Source of the DNA: Deinococcus sp.
GTDB lineage: Bacteria; Deinococcota; Deinococci; Deinococcales; Deinococcaceae
Assembly (NCBI RefSeq): GCF_018260555.1
Contig: NZ_JAGLBB010000068.1
Span: 1-13,857 of the forward strand
Direction: 5' to 3'
Length of the DNA stretch: 13,857 nt
The notes below the pieces were generated by a model. It saw only the letters and a list, made by a program, of their open reading frames with translations, was not told where the DNA came from and did not search any database. How positions within the stretch are numbered: position 1 is the first letter of the stretch; each line of letters opens with the position of its first letter. The position numbers and the translations under genes were made by a program. Of this stretch, positions 1 through 9,931 are shown one piece after another.

Positions 1-396
1 GTGGCATTTTCGGTCTTCACAAACAGAAAGTGTCCCCTACCGGGGACGCTTTCTCATAATTTCTGTCAGGCGGTCAGCCTGCAAGACTGGATCGACGCCT
101 ACCAGCGGCGGCGTGATCCCAGCCACCACGCGCAGCGCACCGTGCCCGCATGGCAGGCCCTGGCGCGCGAGGCGGGCCTGCGCTGGGCCGGAGACACGCT
201 GGTCCCCTACCGCCTGGACTTCGCGTGGTGGACCGCGCAGAGTGGCAGCACCCCCGACACTGTGCAGGCGCTGCGCGAGATGGTCGCGGCCCTGAGCCCG
301 CCGCAGCGGGCCGCCATCGGCGCGGAATTCGACGCTGCCGGGCAACTGAGCGCGCACGTGGATCAGATGATGGTTGCCCGGCTGGAACGCGACTGA
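1..396 (+). CDS. Hypothetical protein, start unresolved
   Basis: I do not recognise this protein. The frame is open from the window edge to a TGA at 394-396. The first 25 or so codons are rich in A/T third positions and span the hairpin at 25-54, so they look non-coding. Coding character begins around base 67-82, with residues such as LQDWIDAYQRRRD. No ATG or GTG follows in frame before this point; a CTG at 79 lies five bases after AGGCGG (68-73) and is the best local candidate, giving about 105 aa. The alternative is a start left of the window. The sequence is soluble-looking and helical, with many Arg, Ala and Gln and several Trp (DFAWWTAQSG). There is no signal peptide or membrane segment. 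The ABC exporter follows after 80 bases with its own promoter, so the two are probably not one operon. Confidence 0.5.
   Translation: MAFSVFTNRKCPLPGTLSHNFCQAVSLQDWIDAYQRRRDPSHHAQRTVPAWQALAREAGLRWAGDTLVPYRLDFAWWTAQSGSTPDTVQALREMVAALSPPQRAAIGAEFDAAGQLSAHVDQMMVARLERD
25..54. terminator. Strong near-perfect hairpin at the left edge
   Basis: Bases 25-37 pair with 42-54 through a 13-bp stem containing one T-G wobble (31/48), with a four-base loop TACC. The GC core is GTCCCC/GGGGAC and the outer part is A/T rich on both sides, so it could act as a bidirectional intrinsic terminator for a gene outside the window. It could also be an operator or an intergenic palindromic repeat. It lies inside the open frame of the first ORF, which argues that the real coding start is downstream. 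The structure is seen directly; its role is inferred. Confidence 0.5.
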
Positions 397-464
397 ACCG
401 GCACTCCGGGTAAATGGCGGGGCCCGTACGTGCAATTGCGGATGCGCCAGCCGCGCCCGGCCGT

Positions 465-476
465 TAGCGTGAGCCT
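465..476 (+). promoter_or_regulatory. Leaderless -10 promoter of the ABC exporter
   Basis: TAGCGT (465-470) fits TANNNT and ends six bases before the GTG start at 477. No Shine-Dalgarno sequence precedes the GTG and no good -35 box is visible. The spacing puts the transcription start at or next to the start codon, as in leaderless Deinococcus genes. Confidence 0.55.
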
Positions 477-2303
477 GTGACCTCTGCCTCCTCTGAACCG
501 GGCCGCGCCGAACTGCTCCGCACGCTGTGGGCCACCCTGCCGGACCTGTGGCGCAGCCAGCCGCTCGTGACAGGCGGACTGCTGCTCCTGGGGGCCGCGC
601 AGGGCCTGATGCCCGCCGTGACCATCCTGATCGGCAAGTGGACGGTGGACGGCGTGAGTGGCCTGCTGGCCGGGCAGAGCGTGAACCTGACGGCCCTGGC
701 CGGTGCGTGGGCGGGCGCGGCCCTGCTGACGCAACTGACGACCGTCCTTACGCAGGTCATGCAGGGCGTCGCCGCCGATCATTACACCCTGCACGTCAAC
801 CAGCGCCTGATGGCGCGCATGACCACCCTTCAGGGCCTGGACGTGCTGGAAGACCCGCAGTTCCATGACGACATCGAGGTATTGCAGACCGGCGCCAGCC
901 ACCGCCCGCTGAACCTGGTGTCCACGCTGGTGTACTCGCTGCGGGCGCTGGTGTCGGCGCTGGGTGTGGCCGCGACCCTGCTGCTGATCGGGTGGTGGGT
1001 GCCGCTGCTGGTCGTGGCGGGCACACTGCCGCTGCTCTCAAGGCAGATGGCGTTCTACCGCCTGGGCTGGAGCCTGTTCATCCAGCGGACCCCGCAGGCC
1101 CGCGAGATCAACTACCTGTCCCGCGTGGCTGTCCGGCACGAGTACGCCAAGGAGGTGCGCCTGTATGGCCTGGCCCCGCACCTGCAACGCGAGGCGCTGC
1201 AGCGCACCCGCGCGTACCAGGACGTGATCCGCGCCCAGCGCACACGCGGCCTGCTGGCGCTGCTGCCGTTCGAGGCACTGTCCCTGCTGGTCACGGCGGG
1301 CCTGTTCGTGTTCGTGGTCGCGCAGGCCCAGGCCGGGCAGGTCGGGGCGGGCAGCGTCGCGCTGGTCATCACGGCCCTCGCTGCGTTGCAGGGCGAACTG
1401 CGGCAACTCTCGGAGATGATCAGTACCGCCACCGGGCACCTCAGCTGGTTCGGGAAACTGCACGCTTTCCTGAATGCACCCAGCGGCGTGCAGTCCCCTG
1501 CGCAGCCCCGCTCCATGCCCACGGACGGCACGATCACGCTGGAGAACCTGAGCTTCGCGTACCGGAATCAGCCGCCCGCCCTGAATGACGTGACCCTGCA
1601 CGTCCCCGCCGGGCAGACCGTCGCCATCGTGGGCGAGAACGGAGCGGGGAAAACCACCCTGGTCAAACTGCTGCTGCGCTACTACGACCCCACGGCGGGC
1701 CGCATCCTGATCGGGTCGGGCGCTGCCCAGACCGACCTGCGTGACCTGGACCTGAACGAATGGCGTGCCGGGATTGCGGCCGTCTTTCAGGACTTCGCGC
1801 GGTTCGAGTGGAGGCTGCGCGAGAACATCCTGCTGGGGCAGACGCCCGACGGGGACCGCCTGAACGCCGCCGTGCAGGGCAGCGGCCTGAGCGGCATCCT
1901 GAACGACTCCCGCACGCTGGACACCCGCCTCGGGCAGGCGTTCGGCGGGACCGAACTGTCCGGCGGGCAGTGGCAGAAACTCGCCACCGCCCGCGCCCTG
2001 TACCGCCGCGCCCGCCTGCTGATCCTCGACGAACCCACCGCCGCCCTCGACCCCCGCAGCGAGGCCGAGGTGTTCAGCACCTTCGCCACCCTGGCACGCG
2101 GCCGCACCACGCTGCTCGTCACGCACCGCCTGGGCAGCGTCCTGATGGCCGACCGCATCCTGGTCATGAAAGCCGGACGGCTGATCGAGGACGGTACGCA
2201 CGCCGAACTCCTCGCGCGCGGCGGCGAGTACGCCGAGCTGTGGCAGTTACAGGCCCGGCAGTACGGGACCGGGCCGGCCACCCAGGAACGCGAACCCGCC
2301 TGA
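477..2303 (+). CDS. ABC transporter, fused permease and ATPase
   Basis: A 608-aa half-transporter of the type I exporter class: an N-terminal six-helix membrane domain (about residues 20-320) joined to a C-terminal nucleotide-binding domain (about 350-595). It should work as a dimer in the inner membrane and export a substrate using ATP. Visible motifs are Walker A GENGAGKTT (386-394), the signature LSGGQ (494-498), Walker B ending in D518 and catalytic E519 (LLILDEPT), a D-loop AALD, and H-loop H550 (VTHR). The motif RHEYAKEVRLYG before the last helices is typical of the coupling region. There is no peptidase domain at the N-terminus, and the length is normal for the class. The GTG at 477 is chosen because of the -10 box six bases upstream. 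The substrate cannot be deduced: no neighbouring biosynthetic or partner gene is present. Assignment to the class is firm, specificity unknown. Confidence 0.95.
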   Translation: MTSASSEPGRAELLRTLWATLPDLWRSQPLVTGGLLLLGAAQGLMPAVTILIGKWTVDGVSGLLAGQSVNLTALAGAWAGAALLTQLTTVLTQVMQGVAADHYTLHVNQRLMARMTTLQGLDVLEDPQFHDDIEVLQTGASHRPLNLVSTLVYSLRALVSALGVAATLLLIGWWVPLLVVAGTLPLLSRQMAFYRLGWSLFIQRTPQAREINYLSRVAVRHEYAKEVRLYGLAPHLQREALQRTRAYQDVIRAQRTRGLLALLPFEALSLLVTAGLFVFVVAQAQAGQVGAGSVALVITALAALQGELRQLSEMISTATGHLSWFGKLHAFLNAPSGVQSPAQPRSMPTDGTITLENLSFAYRNQPPALNDVTLHVPAGQTVAIVGENGAGKTTLVKLLLRYYDPTAGRILIGSGAAQTDLRDLDLNEWRAGIAAVFQDFARFEWRLRENILLGQTPDGDRLNAAVQGSGLSGILNDSRTLDTRLGQAFGGTELSGGQWQKLATARALYRRARLLILDEPTAALDPRSEAEVFSTFATLARGRTTLLVTHRLGSVLMADRILVMKAGRLIEDGTHAELLARGGEYAELWQLQARQYGTGPATQEREPA

Positions 2304-2351
2304 CCCTGACGCTGCTGACCGCCCGTCCCGGTGGCGCGCCCCGGAGTCACC

Positions 2352-2494
2352 TTACAGGTCATCTATCAGTTCCCGCAGCGGCGCGGTTACCGCACCATTC
2401 CCCACGGTGCGCTCCTTGTGCCACTGGGGCGTGCCGCTCACGATCACATCCAGGGCCGTGCTGCCGGTGCGTTTCAACCGGAGCGGAGCGAGCA
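2352..2494 (-). pseudogene. 3' remnant of an unidentified minus-strand gene
   Basis: Read on the minus strand, this stretch encodes a plausible protein C-terminus (for example ALDVIVSGTPQWHKER, then APLRELIDDL) ending in TAA at 2352-2354. About 80% of third positions over the 39 best codons are G or C, better than the opposite strand in the same frame. No ATG or GTG start lies upstream. The frame runs into the palindromic repeat at 2495-2576 and stops near 2587, so the 5' part of the gene appears lost or replaced. A short intact protein from a TTG at 2477 (41 aa) is possible but has no promoter I can see. I do not recognise the family. It tail-faces the ABC exporter (stop 2303). Calling it a pseudogene is inference. 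Confidence 0.4.
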
Positions 2495-2576
2495 ATACGG
2501 ACTCTGATTGAATGGGCTGTAAGGACCATTCAATCAGAGCGAATGCGAGTGGGAGAGAAACAAACGGAACCCGTAT
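2495..2576. repeat. Palindromic intergenic repeat, copy 1
   Basis: The outer ends ATACGG (2495-2500) and CCGTAT (2571-2576) are inverted. Inside, a perfect 14-bp arm pair (2502-2515 with 2526-2539) closes a 10-base loop that contains the reverse complement of GGTCCTTA. The right half continues with GAGCGAATGCGAGTGGGAG, similar to the right halves of the copies near 7454 and 9810. The bases GCAATACGGACT at its left end also occur inverted at 7505-7516. It is non-coding and can fold into a long hairpin. It resembles the small intergenic repeats known from Deinococcus genomes, but I cannot assign a named family. Confidence 0.75.
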
Positions 2577-2624
2577 AGGGGTGTGTCAAGCAGGTCTGCG
2601 CCAGCGCCGCGCGAACAGGATCAC

Positions 2625-2637
2625 TAGGCTGACGCTC
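2625..2637 (+). promoter_or_regulatory. Leaderless -10 promoter of the small membrane protein
   Basis: TAGGCT (2625-2630) ends seven bases before the ATG at 2638. There is no Shine-Dalgarno sequence in the gap. This decides the start: the frame is open from 2512, but the upstream part crosses the palindromic repeat and is not coding-like. Confidence 0.55.
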
Positions 2638-3027
2638 ATGAGTAACCGTCCGTCCGGCTGCGGGGCGACCCTTGTGCTCACGTGTGTGCTGGGCGTGCCC
2701 GCCGTGTATGGGCTCGGCACGTATGTCGCAGCGGGCCTGAGCGCCGGTTTGACGACTCCGCGTGAGCAGGTGATCGGGGAACTGGGGGGCGCCCTGTTCT
2801 GCCTGTGTGCGGTACTGCTGACGTTGGTGTGGAGCGCGCATTTCGTGCTGCGCGGCCAGTGGCCCTTCCTGACGGCCGCCCGCTGGCGGCGCGTGGCGCT
2901 GTGGGTGACGGCTGCACTGCTGCTGAGCGCAGCTGGGTTCTACGTGGCGTTCGAGGTGCGGCTGCGACAGGTCACGTCAGCCGCGCCGGTGGGTGATCCG
3001 GGAGCCGTCAAGTCCGGCCATCACTGA
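2638..3027 (+). CDS. Small membrane protein, three predicted helices
   Basis: A 129-aa protein of unknown function. Three hydrophobic segments are visible at about residues 10-32, 49-71 and 86-105. They are separated by a short loop with TTPREQVIGE and a basic stretch (TAARWRRV) that should face the cytoplasm. The C-terminal tail is short and polar. There are no catalytic motifs. The protein is too short and featureless to name; a DUF-type integral membrane protein is the honest description. The stop codon (3025-3027) lies 32 bases before dnaE and overlaps the likely -35 box of the dnaE promoter, so transcription of the two genes may interact, although dnaE has its own start site. Confidence 0.7.
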   Translation: MSNRPSGCGATLVLTCVLGVPAVYGLGTYVAAGLSAGLTTPREQVIGELGGALFCLCAVLLTLVWSAHFVLRGQWPFLTAARWRRVALWVTAALLLSAAGFYVAFEVRLRQVTSAAPVGDPGAVKSGHH

Positions 3028-3059
3028 CACGGCGCCCCACCCCACCCTAGACTCGCTTC
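3024..3059 (+). promoter_or_regulatory. dnaE promoter, leaderless type
   Basis: CTGACA (3024-3029) matches five of six bases of TTGACA. After an 18-bp spacer comes TAGACT (3048-3053), which ends six bases before the dnaE ATG. This is the most complete promoter in the window. The -35 box includes the TGA stop codon of the upstream membrane protein gene. No Shine-Dalgarno sequence is present, so a leaderless mRNA is likely. Confidence 0.65.
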
Positions 3060-7052
<3,993 letters not shown>

Positions 7053-7062
7053 TCGCGGGCGA

Positions 7063-7092
7063 CCCCTGCGGGGGCACCTGCCCTTAAGCAGG
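7063..7092 (+). terminator. Tandem hairpins after dnaE, possible terminator
   Basis: Two small hairpins lie just after the dnaE stop. One is CCCC (7063-7066) with GGGG (7071-7074); the other is CCTGC (7077-7081) with GCAGG (7088-7092) around a CCTTAA loop. Neither is followed by a T-run, so intrinsic termination is only a weak inference. Between here and 7174 I see no gene or clear element, apart from a run resembling decayed repeat arms (CTCACTCGCTCTGTGC). Confidence 0.3.
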
Positions 7093-7174
7093 AGGCTCAC
7101 TCGCTCTGTGCTGCGGCTCTCCGAGTCCACTCAGCTGGAACCGTTCGGTTGAGCCAAGGATCAACTCCGCCTAA

Positions 7175-7301
7175 GTACCTTGAAGCTCACATGGCGCCAT
7201 GCCGGGAAAGCACCGGAACCTCTCCATTCCCGCTCCAACGTACTTTCCTTCTGCTCCGCGCTCCGCGCGGTTTATCTACAAGATAAACGCAGGGTCCTTA
7301 A
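7175..7301 (+). repeat. 127-bp dispersed repeat, left copy
   Basis: This block begins GTACCTTGAAGCTCACATGG and ends GGGTCCTTAA. An inverted copy lies at 13608-13733. By hand alignment the two differ at seven bases and one single-base gap, about 94% identity. The body contains CTCCGCGCTCCGCGCGG. The single-base gap shifts any reading frame, so the short peptides both copies could encode are not conserved and the element is probably non-coding. It follows dnaE by about 120 bases and runs directly into the palindromic repeat cluster. Confidence 0.85.
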
Positions 7302-7512
7302 TTCTACGGATTCCGTTTGATTCACTGACAGGTCCGGAACATCACCGGGTTGCCGGCTCCACGCACTCAACCCGCTTCGGCTCCCATTCGCTCCGCTCGG
7401 ATTGCAGGGTCCTTATACAGATTCCGATTGATTCGGTGTCGTTCTGAATCAATCCGAGCGGACGCGAGTGAGAACAATGTACGGACTGGGCGGTATGGAG
7501 CCGCAGTCCGTA
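7289..7512. repeat. Mosaic of palindromic intergenic repeats
   Basis: A gene-free cluster of repeat pieces. A direct repeat starts GCAGGGTCCTTA and runs through CGGATTCCG-like bases to TTGATTC (7289-7323 and 7404-7434). Near 7360-7400, CGCTCCGCTCGGATTG is an inverted right-arm piece. GATTGATTC (7426-7434) pairs with GAATCAATC (7446-7454) over an 11-base loop. TACGGACTG (7480-7488) pairs with CAGTCCGTA (7504-7512) over 15 bases. Several partial copies of the element seen at 2495 and 9770 have evidently landed or recombined here. Bases 7513-7539 hold a further decayed arm (CAGTCCATATCA). No convincing gene is present. Confidence 0.75.
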
Positions 7513-7539
7513 TTGCAGCCCTTTTACGCGCAGTCCATA

Positions 7540-8103
7540 TCAATTGCCGCGCAGTTTGCGGCTTTCGAGGTCGGCGTGCTGGGTCAGGTAGCGGAGCCAC
7601 GCCTTGGTGGTCATGGGGCCCAGGCCGTTGTGGTTGACGGTCAGGGTGTCCTCGGGGGGGTTGTGGCCCAGTCGGCGGGTCAGATCGACAGTGCCCGCGC
7701 GGGTGCTGGTGATCAAGGCCTGCAATTCGTTCAGGGTGGTGTTCTGCGGGGGGCGGTAGGGGTGGTAGGTGTCGGTCTGGTCGGCCGCTGCGCCGAGCGC
7801 GGCGTTCAGGCGCTGCTGCCCCCAGCGTTCAATGCCGATGATGTGCGCCAGGACTTCGCGGTTGGCGTGCGTGTCAGCGGCCCGCGCGGCCCGGCCGGTC
7901 AGGAACGTCCCGGCCCGTTCGAGGCTCTGCGCCAGGTCGCTGTAGCTGCTCCGACCGGCGGGGCGTTCCAGTACGCGGTTCACGACGAGTTTCGTGACTT
8001 CTTTCTTGCGGGTGCGGGCCACGTAGGCGGCCCCGGCGGCCACGCCGACCGTAGCGACCGTGACGAGGGCGGGCACGTAGGTGGGGGTGGTCTTCTTGCT
8101 CAT
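7540..8103 (-). CDS. Membrane-anchored DinB-like four-helix protein
   Basis: A 187-aa protein. Residues 8-29 form a single hydrophobic helix followed by RTRKK, which suggests an N-terminal membrane anchor with the rest in the cytoplasm. The remainder resembles the DinB/YfiT superfamily of metal-binding four-helix bundles: EVLAHIIGIERWGQQRL (83-99, with H87) and a C-terminal WLRYLTQHADLESRKL (H176). The third histidine of the usual metal site is not obvious by eye, so catalytic competence is uncertain. The ATG at 8103 is chosen because the upstream frame runs through another gene. The gene starts 17 bases after the stop of the cyclo-ligase-like gene on the same strand, so they may be cotranscribed, though a TACCAT box sits in the gap. 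DinB-fold proteins are common in Deinococcus; the specific function is unknown. Confidence 0.7.
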   Translation of the reverse strand: MSKKTTPTYVPALVTVATVGVAAGAAYVARTRKKEVTKLVVNRVLERPAGRSSYSDLAQSLERAGTFLTGRAARAADTHANREVLAHIIGIERWGQQRLNAALGAAADQTDTYHPYRPPQNTTLNELQALITSTRAGTVDLTRRLGHNPPEDTLTVNHNGLGPMTTKAWLRYLTQHADLESRKLRGN

Positions 8104-8114
8104 GCCGCATGGTA
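8104..8114 (-). promoter_or_regulatory. Possible -10 box of the DinB-like gene
   Basis: On the minus strand, TACCAT (8114-8109) ends five bases before the ATG at 8103. It fits TANNNT, but the spacing is one base shorter than for the other genes here. Cotranscription from 8708 is the alternative. Confidence 0.3.
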
Positions 8115-8120
8115 CGCGGT

Positions 8121-8708
8121 TCAGGGCGTGTTCGTTCCGCCGGGCGGGTGCGCGGGGGGCGTCATGACGCGGTCGGGCGTGCCAATCAGGCTGACGTGCG
8201 AGTCGGCGGGACAGGGGAGGGTGGGCCGCAGCATCAGCGGGTGCGCCAGCGTGAATTCCGGCAGGTTCAGGTGCAGGCCGCGCGCGCCCCAGCCGAAGCC
8301 CTTGCCGAGCCGCGCGCCGTGGTGGTCGGCGGCGACGCAGGCGAGTACGGCGGCCTGCGCGCCCACCGGGGTCAGGCTCTCCTCGCCGTAGTCGCTCAGG
8401 GCGCTGAGTTTCGCACCGGCCGGGTCGGTCACGCGCCAGTACCAGCCTTCTTTCTTCTGGTGCGGCACGAATAGCGTCTTCCCGGCCTTCAGCGCCTGTT
8501 GCCGCAGGGGCAGCAGCGCCCGCTCCGGCCCGACGATCAGGGTGTGCAGGGCAGTCACGTCCGGGTGCGCGAGCAGGTGCGCGGCGGCCTTCTTCGCGTG
8601 CGTGAAGTTCGGGCAGTGCCCGTGCGGCGGCAGCGGGTACGCGCAGGCGCGGCGGGCCAGCAGGTCGTCCCACACCTGTTCGCGCAGCGCGCCCGCCGTG
8701 ACCGTCAT
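8121..8708 (-). CDS. 5-formyltetrahydrofolate cyclo-ligase-like protein
   Basis: A 195-aa protein similar to the MTHFS-domain branch of the cyclo-ligase family, which uses ATP to turn 5-formyl-THF into 5,10-methenyl-THF. The N-terminal REQVWDDLLARRACAYP, then HCPNFTHAKKAAAHLL (31-46), corresponds to the family pattern of a Trp-containing helix followed by PNF-x-A-x-x-AA. The segment LPLRQQALKAGKTLFVP (66-82) and the nucleotide-loop-like GARLGKGFGWG (131-141) also fit. The acidic residue that usually follows this glycine loop is replaced by Ala-Arg, so activity could differ. The start is supported by a -10 box six bases upstream. It is divergent from the nitrilase gene across 96 bases. Family membership is likely; whether it is an active cyclo-ligase is open. 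Confidence 0.7.
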   Translation of the reverse strand: MTVTAGALREQVWDDLLARRACAYPLPPHGHCPNFTHAKKAAAHLLAHPDVTALHTLIVGPERALLPLRQQALKAGKTLFVPHQKKEGWYWRVTDPAGAKLSALSDYGEESLTPVGAQAAVLACVAADHHGARLGKGFGWGARGLHLNLPEFTLAHPLMLRPTLPCPADSHVSLIGTPDRVMTPPAHPPGGTNTP

Positions 8709-8720
8709 GCCCGCACGCTA
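8709..8720 (-). promoter_or_regulatory. Leaderless -10 promoter of the cyclo-ligase-like gene
   Basis: On the minus strand, TAGCGT (8720-8715) ends six bases before the ATG at 8708. No Shine-Dalgarno sequence is present. The same hexamer and spacing are used by the ABC exporter gene. Confidence 0.55.
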
Positions 8721-8725
8721 GCAGA

Positions 8726-8753
8726 GGCAGATGGCAGATTGCGGGTGGCAGAT
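8726..8753. repeat. Heptanucleotide direct repeat between divergent genes
   Basis: GGCAGAT occurs at 8726-8732, 8733-8739 and 8747-8753. The heptamer in between (TGCGGGT) is degenerate, so the array keeps a 7-base period over four units. It lies between the two divergent promoters (8715-8720 and 8792-8797). It could be a simple-sequence repeat prone to slippage or a tandem protein-binding site. The repeat is seen directly; no function is shown. Confidence 0.7.
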
Positions 8754-8791
8754 AGGTCATCTGGCGGCGGTGCCCGGCAGGTGGGGGCGGA

Positions 8792-8804
8792 TACACTCGG
8801 GCGC
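8792..8804 (+). promoter_or_regulatory. Leaderless -10 promoter of the nitrilase gene
   Basis: TACACT (8792-8797) ends seven bases before the ATG at 8805. There is no Shine-Dalgarno sequence. This supports the 8805 start against the much longer open frame that extends upstream into the opposite-strand gene. Confidence 0.55.
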
Positions 8805-9746
8805 ATGACAGGGCATGTGGGCGGCGCGGGGCGGGTACGGGTGGCGGCAGCGGCGTACCCGGTGGACTTCCTGGCGGACTGGGCGGCCTTCGAGTCCAAA
8901 CTGTCGCGCTGGGTGGCGGACGCGGCGGGGCGGGGCGCGGAGCTGCTGGTGTTCCCGGAGTACGCGCCGCTGGAACTGGTCGGCCTGCTGCCCGCAGGGC
9001 TTCACCATGACGTGATCGGGATGCGCCCGGCGCTCCAGGCCTTCGTGCCGGCGTTCGTGGCGCTGCACGCGCGGCTGGCCCGCGAGTACGGCGTGGGCAT
9101 CGTGGCCGGGAGTTACCCGGTCGCGCACGCGGGGGCGTTCGTGAACCGGGCGTTCGTGTTCGGCCCGGACGGCACGCAGGGCCATCAGGACAAACTGCTC
9201 ATGACCCGTTTCGAGGCCGAGGAGTGGCACGTCGCGCCGGGCGAGGGCGTGCAGGTGTTCGACCTGCCGCTGCCCGGCGGCACGCTGCGTTTTGGCGTGG
9301 CGATCTGCTACGACAGCGAGTTTCCGGGCCTGGCGTGCGCGCAGGCCGAGGCGGGCGCGGAACTGCTGGTCGTGCCGTCCTTCACGGGCAGCCGCGCCGG
9401 GTTCACGCGCGTGCGGGTGGGCAGCATGGCCCGCGCACTCGAAAACCAGGTGTACGCCCTGCACGCCCCGCTGCTCGCGCACGCCCCCTGGACGTACGCC
9501 GTCGAGGACGCGCACGGCGCGGCCAGCATCTACGCCCCGTCCGACAACGGACTGCCCGAGGACGGCATCGTGGCGCAGCTCGGCTGGAACGAGCCCGGCT
9601 GGCTGGTCACGGACCTGGACCTGCGCCTGATCCGCCATGTGCGCGCGGACGGTCAGGTGCTGAACTGGCGCGACCGCCACGTCGGTGTGAGCCGCGCCGT
9701 GCCTGCCGGGGTCGTCACGCTGGGCGGAGCGCCGGAACCCGCGTGA
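8805..9746 (+). CDS. Nitrilase-superfamily carbon-nitrogen hydrolase
   Basis: A 313-aa cytoplasmic enzyme of the nitrilase superfamily, which hydrolyses amide or related C-N bonds through a Glu-Lys-Cys triad. The three residues are visible at E52 (LLVFPEY), K130 (HQDKLLMTRFE) and C168 (AICYDSEFPG). The supporting motifs GIVAGSYPV and a C-terminal ENQVYALHAP stretch also fit. Length and domain cover are normal and there is no signal peptide or membrane segment, so it is not the apolipoprotein N-acyltransferase branch. It resembles the omega-amidase/Nit2-like and aliphatic amidase-like branches, but substrate choice cannot be read from the motifs. It is divergent from the cyclo-ligase-like gene. 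Downstream lies a palindromic repeat and then the S66 peptidase gene, which has its own promoter. Confidence 0.93.
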   Translation: MTGHVGGAGRVRVAAAAYPVDFLADWAAFESKLSRWVADAAGRGAELLVFPEYAPLELVGLLPAGLHHDVIGMRPALQAFVPAFVALHARLAREYGVGIVAGSYPVAHAGAFVNRAFVFGPDGTQGHQDKLLMTRFEAEEWHVAPGEGVQVFDLPLPGGTLRFGVAICYDSEFPGLACAQAEAGAELLVVPSFTGSRAGFTRVRVGSMARALENQVYALHAPLLAHAPWTYAVEDAHGAASIYAPSDNGLPEDGIVAQLGWNEPGWLVTDLDLRLIRHVRADGQVLNWRDRHVGVSRAVPAGVVTLGGAPEPA

Positions 9747-9769
9747 CCGTTCCGGTGCCTGGGGCAGTC

Positions 9770-9825
9770 ATACGGATTCCGATTGATTCGCTTCAGTCCC
9801 GAATCAGTCCGAGCGAAGTCCGTAT
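9770..9825. repeat. Palindromic intergenic repeat, copy near the nitrilase gene
   Basis: The outer ends ATACGGA (9770-9776) and TCCGTAT (9819-9825) are perfect inverted repeats. The inner arms GATTGATTC (9781-9789) and GAATCAGTC (9801-9809) pair with one wobble over an 11-base loop. CCGAGCGAAG follows the right arm. This 56-base copy is the most compact in the window and probably defines the core of the family. It starts 23 bases after the nitrilase stop and could act as its terminator hairpin, although no T-run follows. Confidence 0.75.
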
Positions 9826-9863
9826 AAGCCACCCGGCGCAGGCGGCCCGCGCGCACGTGGCGG

Positions 9864-9876
9864 TAGGCTGCCCGGC
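9864..9876 (+). promoter_or_regulatory. Leaderless-type -10 box before an out-of-frame ATG
   Basis: TAGGCT (9864-9869) ends seven bases before an ATG at 9877, exactly as for the membrane protein gene. That ATG is in a different frame from the S66 peptidase, whose first usable in-frame start is GTG at 9932. Either the transcript has a 55-base leader, or the ATG is the ancestral start and a frameshift lies between 9877 and 9932. Confidence 0.5.
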
Positions 9877-9931
9877 ATGACCGTTCCCGATCCGGCGTCC
9901 CTGGTGGCCTCCCTCCGTTCCGCGCGCCTTC

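Noticed and set aside
2352..2507. Plus-strand reading of the gene remnant (QVIYQFPQRRGY)
   Set aside because: Third-position GC is lower than on the minus strand and there is no start or promoter.
7199..7447. Peptide encoded by the left 127-bp repeat, similar to one in the right copy
   Set aside because: The similar stretch (SAPRSARFI) is in frames shifted by a one-base gap relative to the upstream part, and the flanks differ, so coding is not conserved.
7289..7512. CRISPR array
   Set aside because: Repeats are few, unequal and palindromic, without regular spacers, and no cas gene is present.
7468..8391. Plus-strand 307-aa open frame
   Set aside because: Antisense to the DinB-like and cyclo-ligase-like genes, which show family motifs and promoters on the minus strand.
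7540..8796. Single 418-aa minus-strand protein including the DinB-like domain
   Set aside because: Residues before the ATG at 8103 are the out-of-frame reading of the cyclo-ligase-like gene (Arg/Pro/Ala-rich), not coding.
7540..9746. Defence or antibiotic-modification cluster made of the DinB-like, cyclo-ligase-like and nitrilase genes
   Set aside because: The genes are on both strands with separate promoters, and each belongs to a common housekeeping or detoxification family. No linking evidence is visible.
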